Assembly: GCA_003576685.1 (NCBI GenBank)
Contig: QOZR01000004.1
Location: 248,001 to 312,000 of the forward strand
DNA length: 64,000 bases
From: Virgifigura deserti
GTDB taxonomy: Bacteria > Pseudomonadota > Alphaproteobacteria > Dongiales > Dongiaceae
Reading direction: 5' to 3'
Shown: piece by piece, positions 19,251 to 28,709 of the stretch
Numbering within the stretch: the first letter of the stretch is position 1
Layout of the letters: each line of letters begins with the position of its first letter
Notes under the pieces: generated by a model
The model's input: only the letters and a program-made list of their open reading frames with translations
Told to the model about the DNA's origin: nothing
The model's database searches: none
Position numbers and translations under genes: made by a program

Positions 19251-20660
19251 TTACGAAGCGTGGGCGATCGACCGCATGGCCGATTGCCCCTGGACGGACT
19301 GACCATGGGTCGCCCGCTCCTGCTTCAGCCCCTCGGCGATGAGGAAGGCCAATTCGAGCGCCTGGCTGGCGTTGAGCCGCGGGTCGCAATGGGTGTGGTA
19401 GCGGTCGGCGAGCGCCTGCTCGCTGATCGCCTGGGCGCCGCCGATACACTCGGTCACGTCCTGCCCGGTCATCTCGAAATGAACGCCGCCGGCATGCGTG
19501 CCTTCGGCCCGGTGGACGGCGAAGAAGCCCTTCACCTCGGCGAGAATCCGGTCGAACGGCCGCGTCTTGTAACCGGTCGAGGATTTGATCGTGTTGCCGT
19601 GCATCGGATCGCAGGACCAGATGACCTTGGCCCCGGCGCGCTGCGTCGCGCGGATCAGCGCCGGCAGCTTTGCCTCGACCTGTTCGTGGCCCATGCGGGC
19701 GATCAGGGTGAGGCGCCCCGCCTCGTTCGCCGGGTTCAGCACGTCGATCAGCCGCAACAGCTCGTCCGACGTCATGGACGGGCCGCATTTGAGGCCGATC
19801 GGGTTGCCGACGCCGCGCAGATACTCGACATGCGCCCCGTCGATCTGTCGGGTGCGGTCGCCGATCCACAGGAAGTGGGCCGAGCAGCCGTACCACCGGC
19901 CGGTCAGGCTGTCGATGCGGGTCAGGGCTTGCTCATAGGGCAGCAGCAGCGCCTCATGGCTGGTGAAGAATTCCGTTTCACGGATCTGCGGCGTCTTCTC
20001 GGCCGTCAGGCCGCAAGCGGCCATGAAGTCGAGCGTTTCGCTCAGCCGATCAGCGAGCGCGGCATAGCGGTGACCCTGAGGGCTGTCGGCGACAAAATCG
20101 AGGGTCCAGCGATGCACCTTGTGCAGGTCGGCGAAGCCGCCCTGGGCGAAGGCGCGCAGCAGGTTCAGCGTCGCCGCCGCCTGATTATAGCTCTGGACCA
20201 GCCGTTCCGGATCGGGAGTCCGCGCGGTCGCCTCGAACTCGATCCCGTTCACGATGTCGCCGCGATAGCTCGGCAGCTCGACGCCGTCGACCGTCTCGGT
20301 CGCGGCGGAGCGCGGCTTCGCGAACTGACCCGCCATGCGGCCGACCTTGACCACCGGACAGGCGGCGCCGAAGGTCAGCACCACCGCCATCTGCAGCAGC
20401 ACGCGGAAGGTATCGCGGATATTGTCGGCCCGGAACTCGGCGAAGCTTTCGGCGCAATCGCCGCCTTGCAGCAGGAAGGCGCGGCCCTCCGCCACGTCGC
20501 CAAGCGCCTCGGTAAGCCGTCGCGCCTCGCCGGCAAAGACCAGCGGCGGAAAGGATTTGAGGCGCCTCTCGACGTCGTCCAGCCGGGCTTGATCCGGATA
20601 ATCCGGAGCCTGGCTGATCGGCTTGGTCCGCCAGCTGTCGGCGCTCCATTTCGCGGTCAT
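19251..20660 (-). CDS. aroG: 3-deoxy-7-phosphoheptulonate synthase, class II
   Basis: 469 residues, typical of the class II (plant/actinobacterial-type) DAHP synthases found in most alphaproteobacteria. The N-terminus [23 protein letters not shown] and the motifs [38 protein letters not shown] and [11 protein letters not shown] are diagnostic. It condenses phosphoenolpyruvate and erythrose 4-phosphate at the entry to the shikimate pathway. Its own promoter-like sequence lies upstream at 20702-20730. The symbol follows common alphaproteobacterial usage and carries no claim about feedback specificity. Confidence 0.95.
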   Translation of the reverse strand: MTAKWSADSWRTKPISQAPDYPDQARLDDVERRLKSFPPLVFAGEARRLTEALGDVAEGRAFLLQGGDCAESFAEFRADNIRDTFRVLLQMAVVLTFGAACPVVKVGRMAGQFAKPRSAATETVDGVELPSYRGDIVNGIEFEATARTPDPERLVQSYNQAAATLNLLRAFAQGGFADLHKVHRWTLDFVADSPQGHRYAALADRLSETLDFMAACGLTAEKTPQIRETEFFTSHEALLLPYEQALTRIDSLTGRWYGCSAHFLWIGDRTRQIDGAHVEYLRGVGNPIGLKCGPSMTSDELLRLIDVLNPANEAGRLTLIARMGHEQVEAKLPALIRATQRAGAKVIWSCDPMHGNTIKSSTGYKTRPFDRILAEVKGFFAVHRAEGTHAGGVHFEMTGQDVTECIGGAQAISEQALADRYHTHCDPRLNASQALELAFLIAEGLKQERATHGQSVQGQSAMRSIAHAS

Positions 20661-20701
20661 GTCCGGCCTTTCGGTTCCTGTTCTGTAACGCGGATCAAAC
20701 G

Positions 20702-20730
20702 GGTATACGCTGGAATAGTAGGCTTTTCAA
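20702..20730 (-). promoter_or_regulatory. sigma70-like promoter for aroG
   Basis: On the minus strand TTGAAA (20730-20725) and TATACC (20707-20702) stand 17 bases apart, 42 bases upstream of the aroG start. Confidence 0.5.
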
Positions 20731-20808
20731 CAAAGCCAAGGCAGCGGTTTTTTTGCCGTCGCTGCATTTACCATGATGGGGATCGGGCGGACACGAAGGG
20801 TCGGCCCC

Positions 20809-22185
20809 CTACTCCGCCGCCTCCGCCACCGGGTCGGGCTGCTTGGTGCGCATCAGCACGAACTCCTCGGCGGCGCTCGGGTGAATCGCGACGGTCTGGT
20901 CGAACTGGGCCTTGGTCGCGCCCATCTTCACGGCGATCGCGATGCCTTGGATGATCTCCGGCGCGTCGGCGCCGACCATGTGGGCGCCCAGCACCCGCTG
21001 GCTCTCGCGGTCGACGACCAGCTTCATCATTGCCTTCTCCTCGCTGCCGGTCAGCGTGTGCCGCAACGGCCGGAAGGTGGATTTGTAAATGTCGACCGCG
21101 CCGAAGCGGCGGCGCGCCTCGGCCTCGCTCAGGCCGACAGTGCCGACCGGCGGTTGGCTGAACACGGCCGAGGCGATGCAGTCGTGGTCCATCGCCCAGG
21201 GCCGCTCGCCATAGAGCGTATCGGCGAAGGCGGCGCCCTCCTTGATCGCGACCGGCGTCAGGTTCACCCGGTTGGTGCAGTCGCCGATCGCGTAGATGCT
21301 GGGGACCGAGCTGCCGGAGAACTTGTTGACGATTACGGCACCCTCGCCGTCCAGCTTCACGCCGGCCTCCTCCAGACCCAGGCCCGCCGTCTTCGGCTTG
21401 CGGCCAATCGCGTAGAGGATGCAGTCCGCCTCCAGGACCGAGCCGTCGCTGAGCGTGGCGCGGTAGGTGTCACACACCTTCTCCGTCTCGAGAATGATCG
21501 TGTGCAGGCGGATATCGACGCCCTTCTTGCCCATCTCCGCGGCCACGCTGGTGCGGATGTCGTCATCGAAGCCGCGCAGGATCTGCTCGCCGCGATAGAG
21601 TTGCACGACTTCCGCGCCCAGGCCGTTGAAGATGCCGGCGAACTCGACCGCGATATAGCCGCCGCCGGCGACGATAACGCGGCGGGGGAACTCGGGCAGG
21701 TGGAACACCTCGTTCGAGGTGATGCCGTATTCTGCGCCCGGTTCGCGCGGCATGGTCGGCCAGCCGCCGACGGCGACCAGGATCGTCTCCGCCGTGATCC
21801 GCCGGCCGCAGACCTCCACGCTGTGCGGATCGACAACGGTCGCGCGCTCCTCGATCAGGGTGACGCTGGCATCGGCCAGAAGCTTCTTATAGATGTCGTT
21901 CAGCCGGTCGATCTCGCGGTCCTTGTTGGCGATCAGGGTCGGCCAGTCGAAGGTCGGCTCCGGTACCGCCCAGCCATAGCCTGCGGCATCGACGAAATCC
22001 TCGTGGAAATGAGAGGCATAGACCAGCAGCTTCTTCGGAATGCAGCCGCGGATCACGCAGGTCCCGCCGACGCGCGATTCCTCGGCGATGGCAACCCGGG
22101 CGCCGTAGGCCGACGCCATGCGCGCTGCCCGCACCCCACCCGAACCGGCGCCGATCACGAAGAGGTCGTAGTCGTATTTGCTCAT
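20809..22185 (-). CDS. gor: glutathione-disulfide reductase
   Basis: 458 residues. The FAD-binding GAGSGGVRAARMASAYGARV is followed by the redox-active pair in GGTCVIRGCIPKKLLVYAS, the glutathione-reductase spacing CX4C. The NADPH-binding GGGYIAVEFAGIFNGLGAEV and the C-terminal catalytic HPSAAEEFV follow. It recycles oxidised glutathione with NADPH in the cytoplasm. A gor gene immediately before class II aroG is a frequent alphaproteobacterial neighbourhood. Confidence 0.93.
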   Translation of the reverse strand: MSKYDYDLFVIGAGSGGVRAARMASAYGARVAIAEESRVGGTCVIRGCIPKKLLVYASHFHEDFVDAAGYGWAVPEPTFDWPTLIANKDREIDRLNDIYKKLLADASVTLIEERATVVDPHSVEVCGRRITAETILVAVGGWPTMPREPGAEYGITSNEVFHLPEFPRRVIVAGGGYIAVEFAGIFNGLGAEVVQLYRGEQILRGFDDDIRTSVAAEMGKKGVDIRLHTIILETEKVCDTYRATLSDGSVLEADCILYAIGRKPKTAGLGLEEAGVKLDGEGAVIVNKFSGSSVPSIYAIGDCTNRVNLTPVAIKEGAAFADTLYGERPWAMDHDCIASAVFSQPPVGTVGLSEAEARRRFGAVDIYKSTFRPLRHTLTGSEEKAMMKLVVDRESQRVLGAHMVGADAPEIIQGIAIAVKMGATKAQFDQTVAIHPSAAEEFVLMRTKQPDPVAEAAE

Positions 22186-22337
22186 CGGCTCCTCACGCTT
22201 GGCTGCGGCTCACTATAAGGGTCCGACCCTGGGGTCGTCCAACAGTTGGGATCGGAAAAGCCCCGCTCATAGCCCCTCTGCGGAACCGGATCCCTGGCCC
22301 GGGGTTGTCGCTTTCGTGGCAGATTGAGGAGGGAGCC

Positions 22338-22925
22338 ATGCGGCGCAAACTCGGCACCCGTCTTCTTCTGGCGATCCTGTCGCTGGCGCTCCCACTCTGC
22401 GCATCCGCCGATGCGGCACGGATTTCCGGGGCGACGCTGCCGCCCGAACTGACGGTTTCCGGCCGGACGCTCGAACTCGCCGGGTGCGGAACCCGTGAGC
22501 TGATGTTGATGGATCTCTATGCCATCGGCCTCTATGTCCCGCGCCCGCCGTTGCAGCGCCCGCAGATTCTGGATCCGCAGACGACCAAAGCCGTAAGGCT
22601 CCAGGTCGTCTATGACGGCACGGTGCCCGACGATATACCTGACGAGTGGCGCGCGCGGCTCACGGACATGGTCCGGCAGGACCTCATACGGACCCTTCAA
22701 GGATTCTACCGGGAGATCCGAAGTGGCGACCAGGTGACGATCACCTACACGCCGGATAGCGGGACCACGATTCGGATCAACGGCGAATCCGTTGTCGCCA
22801 AGCCGGGCCACGATTTGATTCACGCCATGCTGACACTGTGGATCGGCGACAACGCCATCTCGGGAAATCTGCGCCAGCTTCTGCTGCAAGGGTCCTGCAA
22901 GTCGGAAGAAGAGGGGTGGTTCTGA
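22338..22925 (+). CDS. exported chalcone isomerase-like domain protein
   Basis: 195 residues from the ATG at 22338, preceded by GAGGAGGGAG. A signal peptide (RRKLGTRLLLAILSLALPL, cleaved near SADA) sends it to the periplasm. The mature part matches the bacterial chalcone-isomerase-like fold: LELAGCGTRELMLMDLYAIGLYVP, then a helix VRQDLIRTLQGFYREI and DQVTITYTPDSGTTIRING. Bacterial members lack known isomerase activity and may bind fatty acids; function here is unknown. A palindromic repeat follows the stop codon. Confidence 0.8.
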   Translation: MRRKLGTRLLLAILSLALPLCASADAARISGATLPPELTVSGRTLELAGCGTRELMLMDLYAIGLYVPRPPLQRPQILDPQTTKAVRLQVVYDGTVPDDIPDEWRARLTDMVRQDLIRTLQGFYREIRSGDQVTITYTPDSGTTIRINGESVVAKPGHDLIHAMLTLWIGDNAISGNLRQLLLQGSCKSEEEGWF

Positions 22926-22940
22926 GTGAAGTCTGACAGG

Positions 22941-22987
22941 CTTCGACCAGGCTCAGCATGGAGGGGCCCATACTGAGCCTGTCGAAG
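22941..22987. repeat. dispersed palindromic repeat, second copy
   Basis: CTTCGACCAGGCTCAG (22941-22956) and CTGAGCCTGTCGAAG (22973-22987) form a stem with one extra C in the left arm. The arms match the repeat at 4321-4363 except for a few bases, and both have CATGAG/CATGGAG in the loop. It lies between convergent genes and could end transcription. Confidence 0.75.
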
Positions 22988-23013
22988 AATGACGCCTCGA
23001 AAGACGGGCGGAC

Positions 23014-24498
23014 TCAGATCCCGCCCATGCAGAGATACTTGATCTCAAGGAAGTCATCGATGCCGTATTTAGAGCCCTCGCGGCCGATGCCGGACTCCTT
23101 GACGCCGCCGAAGGGCGCGACCTCGGTCGAGATGATGCCGGTGTTGATGCCGACGATGCCGTATTCGAGCGCATCTGCGACGCGCCAGACCCGGCCAATG
23201 TCGCGGCCATAGAAATAGGCGGCGAGGCCGAACTCGGTATTGTTCGCCATGGCGATCGCCTCCTCCTCCGTCTTGAAGCGGAACAGCGGCGCGACGGGCC
23301 CGAAGGTCTCTTCGCGGGCGACGGCCATAGCCGGCGTCACGTCGGCAAGGATGGTCGGCTCGAAGAAGCTGCCGCCAAGCGCGTGGCGCTTGCCGCCGAG
23401 GACCACCCGGGCGCCCTTGCCGACGGCGTCGGAGATATGCTCCTCCACCTTCTCGACCGCCTTCATGTCGATCAGCGGCCCCTGCTGCGTCTCGCCCTTC
23501 AGGCCGTCGCCGATCTTCAGCTTTTTCACCGCCGCGGCCAGCTTCTCGGCGAAGGCGTCATAGACGCCATCCTGGACCAGCAGGCGGTTGGCGCAGACGC
23601 AGGTCTGGCCGGTGTTGCGGTATTTCGAGGCGATCGCTCCCTCGACCGCCGCGTCGAGATCGGCATCGTCGAAGACGACGAAGGGCGCGTTGCCGCCGAG
23701 CTCGAGCGAAACCTTCTTCACCGTGTCGGCGCATTGCTTCATCAGCAGCTTGCCGATCTCGGTCGAGCCGGTGAAGGACAGTTTGCGGACGATCGGGTTC
23801 GAGGTCATCTCGCCGCCGATCTCTCTGGCCGAGCCAGTGACGATGTTGAAGATGCCCTTCGGCAGGCCGGCCCGCTCGGCCAACTCCGCCAGTGCCAGCG
23901 CCGAATAGGGCGTCTGGGTCGCCGGCTTGACCACCACGGGGCAGCCGGCCGCCAGCGCCGGCGCGCATTTCCGGGTGATCATCGCGTTCGGGAAGTTCCA
24001 GGGCGTGATCGCGGCGACGACGCCGATCGGCTCCTTCATCACGACGATGCGCTTGTCCGCCTGATGCGGCGGGATGGTGTCGCCATAGACGCGCTTGGCC
24101 TCCTCGGCGAACCATTCGACGAAGGAGGCGCCATAGGCGATCTCGCCCTTCGCCTCGGCGAGCGGTTTGCCCTGCTCCGCCGTCATCAGCACGGCCAGGT
24201 CCTCCTGGTTCGCCATCATCAGGTCGAACCATTTGCGCAGGATGTTGGCGCGCTCCTTGGCGGTCTTCTTGCGCCAGGCGCCCCAGGCGGCGTTCGCCGC
24301 CTCGATCGCGCGGCGCGTCTCGCCGGCGCCCATGTTCGGGATGGTGCCGAGGGTTTCACCGGTCGCCGGATTGGTGACCTCGACGGTCTTGCCGGAGTCG
24401 GCATCCACCCAGGCACCGTCGATGTAGCACTGTTGACGGAATAGACTCGGGTCCCTGAGCGACAGGGATGATTCGGACTTCTTGACAGCCTGCTGCAT
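23014..24498 (-). CDS. gabD: succinate-semialdehyde dehydrogenase (NAD(P)+)
   Basis: 494 residues, full length for the aldehyde dehydrogenase superfamily. The catalytic Glu lies in SLELGGNAPFVVFDDADLD and the catalytic Cys in NTGQTCVCANRLLVQ; FTGSTEIGKLL marks cofactor binding. The closing PFGGVKESGIGREGSKYGIDDFLEIKYLCMGGI is typical of GabD. It oxidises succinate semialdehyde to succinate in GABA and related catabolism. Related semialdehyde dehydrogenases are the alternative. It stands alone with its own promoter-like sequence. Confidence 0.9.
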   Translation of the reverse strand: MQQAVKKSESSLSLRDPSLFRQQCYIDGAWVDADSGKTVEVTNPATGETLGTIPNMGAGETRRAIEAANAAWGAWRKKTAKERANILRKWFDLMMANQEDLAVLMTAEQGKPLAEAKGEIAYGASFVEWFAEEAKRVYGDTIPPHQADKRIVVMKEPIGVVAAITPWNFPNAMITRKCAPALAAGCPVVVKPATQTPYSALALAELAERAGLPKGIFNIVTGSAREIGGEMTSNPIVRKLSFTGSTEIGKLLMKQCADTVKKVSLELGGNAPFVVFDDADLDAAVEGAIASKYRNTGQTCVCANRLLVQDGVYDAFAEKLAAAVKKLKIGDGLKGETQQGPLIDMKAVEKVEEHISDAVGKGARVVLGGKRHALGGSFFEPTILADVTPAMAVAREETFGPVAPLFRFKTEEEAIAMANNTEFGLAAYFYGRDIGRVWRVADALEYGIVGINTGIISTEVAPFGGVKESGIGREGSKYGIDDFLEIKYLCMGGI

Positions 24499-24547
24499 GA
24501 CGGCTCCTCACGGGAAATCGGGCCAGATTCAATGGGAATGGGTCCAC

Positions 24548-24575
24548 TATATAGCGACGCCGTGCGACAGGGCAA
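24548..24575 (-). promoter_or_regulatory. sigma70-like promoter for gabD
   Basis: On the minus strand TTGCCC (24575-24570) and TATATA (24553-24548) are 16 bases apart, about 50 bases upstream of the gabD ATG. The rest of the 278-base gap to the cytochrome gene shows nothing recognisable. Confidence 0.45.
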
Positions 24576-24776
24576 ACGGCGCTCGCGCGTGGATAGCGTC
24601 TCGGTTTAGATTTCGGTTCCGGGTGGAAAGCCGTTATTGGCCCGCGGAGGCTTGAAGTGCGCCGCGCCGGCGGTCGCTTCTGCCACAGGCCGTTCCGCCT
24701 CTTGATGAGCCGACACCGGTTCGAGACGCATTGCTTGAAGGCCGGACCCGAGGGCCTCGCGCGATAGGCCTCACGA

Positions 24777-25127
24777 CTACTTCGCCTGCCCGGCGACAGT
24801 CGCCACATATTCAGCAACGGCGGCGATCTGCTCCTCGCTCAACGTTCCCCCATAGGCGGGCATGACGCCGACCCCGCCGCTCACCGCAGCCCGTACCTGT
24901 CCTTCCGTAGGCTTCAGCTCGTCGAGGTTCGGGCCGATGTTTCCAGTGGCACCCGCATCGGCAAGCGTGTGGCAGAGCGAGCATGGCGGCTCGGCGGTCG
25001 TAAACACCTGCTTCCCGCGTTCCTCGCCCGCAGCATCTTGCGCATGCGCGGCAAGAGGCGAGAGCGCAAGCATGGCGGAGAGGAGAAAGCGGGCGCAACG
25101 CGTTCGCATCCGCGCAGGTTGCGGCAT
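24777..25127 (-). CDS. c-type cytochrome, partner of the sulfite-oxidase-type enzyme
   Basis: 116 residues from the ATG at 25127. A signal peptide (CARFLLSAMLALSPLAAHA) leads to a mature cytochrome c domain with the heme site CSLCH at 49-53 and an axial Met89 in GVMPAYGG. The gene follows the molybdoenzyme by 56 bases on the same strand. In SorAB or SoxCD-type systems such a cytochrome takes electrons from the molybdenum centre to the respiratory chain. That role is inferred from the pairing. Confidence 0.85.
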   Translation of the reverse strand: MPQPARMRTRCARFLLSAMLALSPLAAHAQDAAGEERGKQVFTTAEPPCSLCHTLADAGATGNIGPNLDELKPTEGQVRAAVSGGVGVMPAYGGTLSEEQIAAVAEYVATVAGQAK

Positions 25128-25183
25128 GGAATCTTCCTTTCGGACGGGGCCATCTCGTCTCGGCACAGGCCCGCAGATCGATC

Positions 25184-26386
25184 TTAGCCCACCGTGACAT
25201 CCACCGCGAGCGCGCGCCAGCCGCTGTAGTCGTAGCCCCGGTGGTTCGGCTCGGTCACCTCTTCCTGGACCCTGCCTTCCGAATCGGTCGCCCGGCTGGT
25301 GATCACATAGGTTCCGGGCTGCAGATCCGCGGGGAGTACGAACGGGCGCCAAGCGAAGCGGCCGAGATCCGGCCCCAGGAAGCGCGCCTCTTGCCAAGTC
25401 TGCCCGCCGTCGGTCGAGACTTCTACGCTCTTCACCGCATTGATGCCGCCGAACGCGACGCCATGGATCTGGACCCGGCCCGTCTCGACGTCCATCAGAG
25501 GATGGGTCACCCAGGACTTTACCTTCATCTCCCACATGGACGGCTGATCGGGCGCACCCTCCACGCCGACCGGACGGACGCGGTAGCCTGTCCGCTGGAT
25601 CGCGGCGTCGCTCTCGGTCTCAGTGAAGGCGACCTTCTTCACGTACTTGACGTGGTTGATGCCGTAATAGCCTGGGACGACCACGCGCAGCGGACCGCCA
25701 TGCGCGCGCGGGACCGGCTCGCCGTTCATTTCCCAGGCGAGAATAGCGTTCTCCATCGCCGCCTCAACGGGAATGGAGCGCTCGACCACGATCGTCTTGG
25801 GATCGACGCCCTGAGGGACCGTCTCGCCGCCCGTGCTGGTCATGAACACGCGGCCGTCTTCGATTCCGCCGAGTTCCTCGACGATAGTCCGAACCGGGAC
25901 ACCGCTCCAAAGGAGGTTGCCGGCCGCGCCGACCATCCATTGCGTGCCGCTCGCCTCGTGATCGAAGTAGCCGCGGCCGTTCCCGGAGCATTGCAGCACG
26001 GTGGCGACCGTCTCGATGCCCAGTCCCTTGAGTTCGCCGACCGTGATGCTGCGCGGATTGCGGACGCCCTCGATCGAAACCTCCCAGGCGTCACGATTGG
26101 CGACGACCTCCTCGCCCGGTGGCGGAAGATTGTTACGGAGGTAGAGCTGGTCGCTCGACGTAATGCCGCTCGTGCCTATCGCTCCCCGTTCCGTCTCCAC
26201 CGTGTTCTCGGTATGCACGATGACCGCATCCGGGTCCTTCCAGCTCACGACGTCCGGCAACGGCGTGGCATCTTGTGCGAAAGCCGGGAAACTGATCCCC
26301 GTTGCTCCGACCGTCGCAACCGCGCCTGCCGTTCCGGCGGCACCTACGAGAAAGTGTCGGCGGTGAATGCGTTGCGTCTGCATCAT
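25184..26386 (-). CDS. sulfite oxidase family molybdopterin oxidoreductase (SorA/SoxC-like)
   Basis: 400 residues from the ATG at 26386, which has GGGAGG seven bases upstream; an ATG at 26401 is possible but has a poor site. A Tat signal (RRHFLVGAAG) directs export of the folded, cofactor-loaded protein. The oxidoreductase domain has the molybdenum ligand Cys133 in VLQCSGNGRGYF, followed by the dimerisation domain (about 280-400). At the active-site position where sulfite oxidases often have RNH, the sequence is LRNNLPPP. With the cytochrome next door it is likely a periplasmic sulfite (or related sulfur) dehydrogenase. Confidence 0.85.
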   Translation of the reverse strand: MMQTQRIHRRHFLVGAAGTAGAVATVGATGISFPAFAQDATPLPDVVSWKDPDAVIVHTENTVETERGAIGTSGITSSDQLYLRNNLPPPGEEVVANRDAWEVSIEGVRNPRSITVGELKGLGIETVATVLQCSGNGRGYFDHEASGTQWMVGAAGNLLWSGVPVRTIVEELGGIEDGRVFMTSTGGETVPQGVDPKTIVVERSIPVEAAMENAILAWEMNGEPVPRAHGGPLRVVVPGYYGINHVKYVKKVAFTETESDAAIQRTGYRVRPVGVEGAPDQPSMWEMKVKSWVTHPLMDVETGRVQIHGVAFGGINAVKSVEVSTDGGQTWQEARFLGPDLGRFAWRPFVLPADLQPGTYVITSRATDSEGRVQEEVTEPNHRGYDYSGWRALAVDVTVG

Positions 26387-26506
26387 CAGGTTGCCTCCCA
26401 TGTTCTTCGTCGCGCTCCCGACCCGGCACGTTCACGCCGGCACCGGTCCGTGCGCACCGCCGCCTGATGTCGGGAATAAAGAAAGAACCAGCCACAAAGC
26501 CGATTT

Positions 26507-26526
26507 GTTCCTCGACATGAAGGAAC
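26507..26526. promoter_or_regulatory. inverted repeat between divergent genes
   Basis: GTTCCT (26507-26512) and AGGAAC (26521-26526) are perfect complements around an 8-base spacer, between the molybdoenzyme (minus) and the symporter (plus). It could be an operator; arms are short. Confidence 0.3.
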
Positions 26527-26671
26527 ATTCGCCGTCAGGACCGCAATGTTGCCGCGACTTCAGGCAACGCGCGTGATGCCGGCAACACCCTTATCCACAG
26601 TCGGGATCGGAATGGGCGGCTGCGACGTTGCTCTTGCAGGCGTGATAGCGACCCCTCCGGAGAGGCCCCTC

Positions 26672-28030
26672 ATGGAAACCAGCTTTGCCGAAAGCTTGAG
26701 CGCGATCAGCAGCTTTGTATGGGGGCCGGCGATGCTCGTTCTCCTGCTGGGAACAGGCATCTATCTAACTATCGGTCTCGGCCTGCTGCCGCAGCGCCGG
26801 CTAGGCTATGGCCTTCGCCTGCTGTTCGCACCCGCCGACAAGACTGCGACCGGCGAGATTCCGCCCTATCAGGCGCTGATGACCGCGCTCGCGGCGACGA
26901 TCGGAACCGGGAATATCGCCGGCGTCGCCACGGCGATCCATCTCGGCGGACCAGGCGCGGTCTTCTGGATGTGGGTGACGGCGCTGGTCGGCATGGCCAC
27001 GAAATATGCCGAGGCCGTACTCGCCGTCCGGTTCCGCGAGCAGGACGACCGGGGCGCCTATGTCGGCGGCCCCATGTACTACATCAAGAACGGCCTGAGT
27101 CGCCGCTGGAGATGGCTTGGCGCCGTCTTCGCCCTGTTCGCGGCGATCGCCGGGTTCGGCATCGGAAACACCGTTCAAGCCAACTCGGTCGCCGAGAGCC
27201 TGCAAAGCTCGTTCGGAATTCCGCACATGGCTTCCGGCCTGGTGCTGGCCGTGCTGGTCTTCCTCGTCATCATCGGCGGCATCAAGCGAATCGGCGAGGT
27301 CGCGGGGCGCCTCGTGCCCTTCATGGCGGTCGTCTATACGCTGGGCGCGCTCGTCATCGTCGTTCTCCAGATCGACGAGGTGCCCGCAGTCCTGGGCATG
27401 ATCGTCAGGGACGCCTTCACCGGCACGGCCGCTGCCGGCGGCTTTGCGGGCGCGGGCTTTCTCATGGCGCTGCGGTTCGGCGTCGCCCGCGGCGTCTTCT
27501 CGAACGAAGCGGGGCTGGGAAGCGCGCCGATCGCCCATGCCGCGGCCCGGACGAACGATCCGGTCCGGCAGGGCGTCATCGCGATGCTGAGCCCCTTCTT
27601 CGATACGCTCATCGTCTGCACCATGACCGCGCTGGTGATACTCACGACCGGGGCCTGGACCAGCGGCGAGACCGGCGCCGACCTATCGGGCCTGGCCTTC
27701 GCCACGGGGCTGCCCGGGCCGGGAAACCTGATCGTGACCTTCGGGCTCGTCCTCTTCGCCTTCACGACCATTCTCGGCTGGAGCTATTACGGCGAGCGCA
27801 GCGCGGAATACCTCCTCGGCACGCGCGTGATCCTACCGTTCCGTCTGGTGTGGGTTGCTGCCGTGTTCGTCGGCGCGGTCGCCAATCTGGGCGTCGTCTG
27901 GCTGGTCGCCGACATCATGAATGCACTGATGGCGGTGCCGAACCTTGTCGCCCTTCTGCTGCTCAGCCCCGTGGTGTTTCAGCTGAGCCGCGCCCACTTC
28001 CAGCAGCGGGATTTGCATAATCGCCGATGA
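26672..28030 (+). CDS. sodium:alanine symporter family (AGCS) transporter
   Basis: 452 residues from the ATG at 26672, with GGAGAGG upstream; the frame is open further but without conserved sequence. About ten or more membrane segments are visible. Family stretches include LAATIGTGNIAGVATAIHLGGPGAVFWMW, MYYIKNGL and FSNEAGLGSAPIAHAAA, all typical of the AGCS family, which takes up alanine or glycine with Na+ or H+. The substrate is not determined by the sequence. It is followed by a convergent cation exporter gene. Confidence 0.9.
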   Translation: METSFAESLSAISSFVWGPAMLVLLLGTGIYLTIGLGLLPQRRLGYGLRLLFAPADKTATGEIPPYQALMTALAATIGTGNIAGVATAIHLGGPGAVFWMWVTALVGMATKYAEAVLAVRFREQDDRGAYVGGPMYYIKNGLSRRWRWLGAVFALFAAIAGFGIGNTVQANSVAESLQSSFGIPHMASGLVLAVLVFLVIIGGIKRIGEVAGRLVPFMAVVYTLGALVIVVLQIDEVPAVLGMIVRDAFTGTAAAGGFAGAGFLMALRFGVARGVFSNEAGLGSAPIAHAAARTNDPVRQGVIAMLSPFFDTLIVCTMTALVILTTGAWTSGETGADLSGLAFATGLPGPGNLIVTFGLVLFAFTTILGWSYYGERSAEYLLGTRVILPFRLVWVAAVFVGAVANLGVVWLVADIMNALMAVPNLVALLLLSPVVFQLSRAHFQQRDLHNRR

Positions 28031-28054
28031 CGCACGGGTGTCGGGGGCAGCCTC

Positions 28055-28693
28055 TCACTCGGCCGGAACCGCCCCGGCTCGCGGCCGAATCTCCCGTAGC
28101 GACTGGCGGACCACCTGGACGGAGGCGGAGAGCGCGAGCCCGGCCATGATTCCGGCCACCATCAGGTCCGGCCAGCCGGTGCCGGTGGCGAAGACTCCGG
28201 TCGCGGCCAGCAGGACCGCGAGATTGCCGATGGCGTCGTTGCGGCTGCACAGCCAAACCGACCGCCTGTTGCTGTCTCCGTCGCGGAAGGCGAACAGCAT
28301 CGCCGCGACCGCAATGTTGGCGACCAGCGCCGCAAAGCCGACAACGCCCATTATCTCGGCCTCCGGGACCGTCGGAACGAAGGCTTGGTAGACTGCATTC
28401 CCCAGCACCCACAGTCCGAACAGGCCCATCGAGGCGCCCTTGAGCAGGGCCGCGGAGGCCCGCCAGCTGAGCGCCATGCCGAGGACGAAGAGACTGATGC
28501 CGTAATTGGCCGCGTCGCCGAGGAAGTCGAGCGCGTCGGCCTGGAGCGACAGGGAACCGGCGGCGAGTCCGGCGACGATCTCGACCAGGAACATGGCCGC
28601 ATTGATGCCGAGCGCCGCCCAGAGGACCCGGCGATACCGCAGGTCCCGGACCGGGGATTGATCGGTCTTTGCGTGGCAGCAGCTTGCACTCAT
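28055..28693 (-). CDS. cation diffusion facilitator, zinc/cobalt efflux type
   Basis: 212 residues with six predicted membrane helices. The helix II signature SLSLQADALDFLGDAANY carries the metal-site Asp residues and the helix V motif CSRNDAIGNLAVLLAATG the second pair. The N-terminal CCHAK could bind metal. The usual cytoplasmic C-terminal domain is missing, as in short CDF members. The gene starts 16 bases after a SmtB-like regulator, so it is most likely a zinc (or cobalt) exporter under its control. Confidence 0.88.
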   Translation of the reverse strand: MSASCCHAKTDQSPVRDLRYRRVLWAALGINAAMFLVEIVAGLAAGSLSLQADALDFLGDAANYGISLFVLGMALSWRASAALLKGASMGLFGLWVLGNAVYQAFVPTVPEAEIMGVVGFAALVANIAVAAMLFAFRDGDSNRRSVWLCSRNDAIGNLAVLLAATGVFATGTGWPDLMVAGIMAGLALSASVQVVRQSLREIRPRAGAVPAE

Positions 28694-28709
28694 AGCTTAA
28701 TCCTTGGTG

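Noticed and set aside
20735..20770. Terminator between gor and aroG (GCAGCGG-T7-GCCGTCGCTGC)
   Set aside because: The T-run is inside the loop on the wrong strand for gor, so it does not form an intrinsic terminator.
19212..20954. 580-codon plus-strand open frame opposite aroG
   Set aside because: Antisense shadow of a highly conserved enzyme gene; no ribosome site or family.
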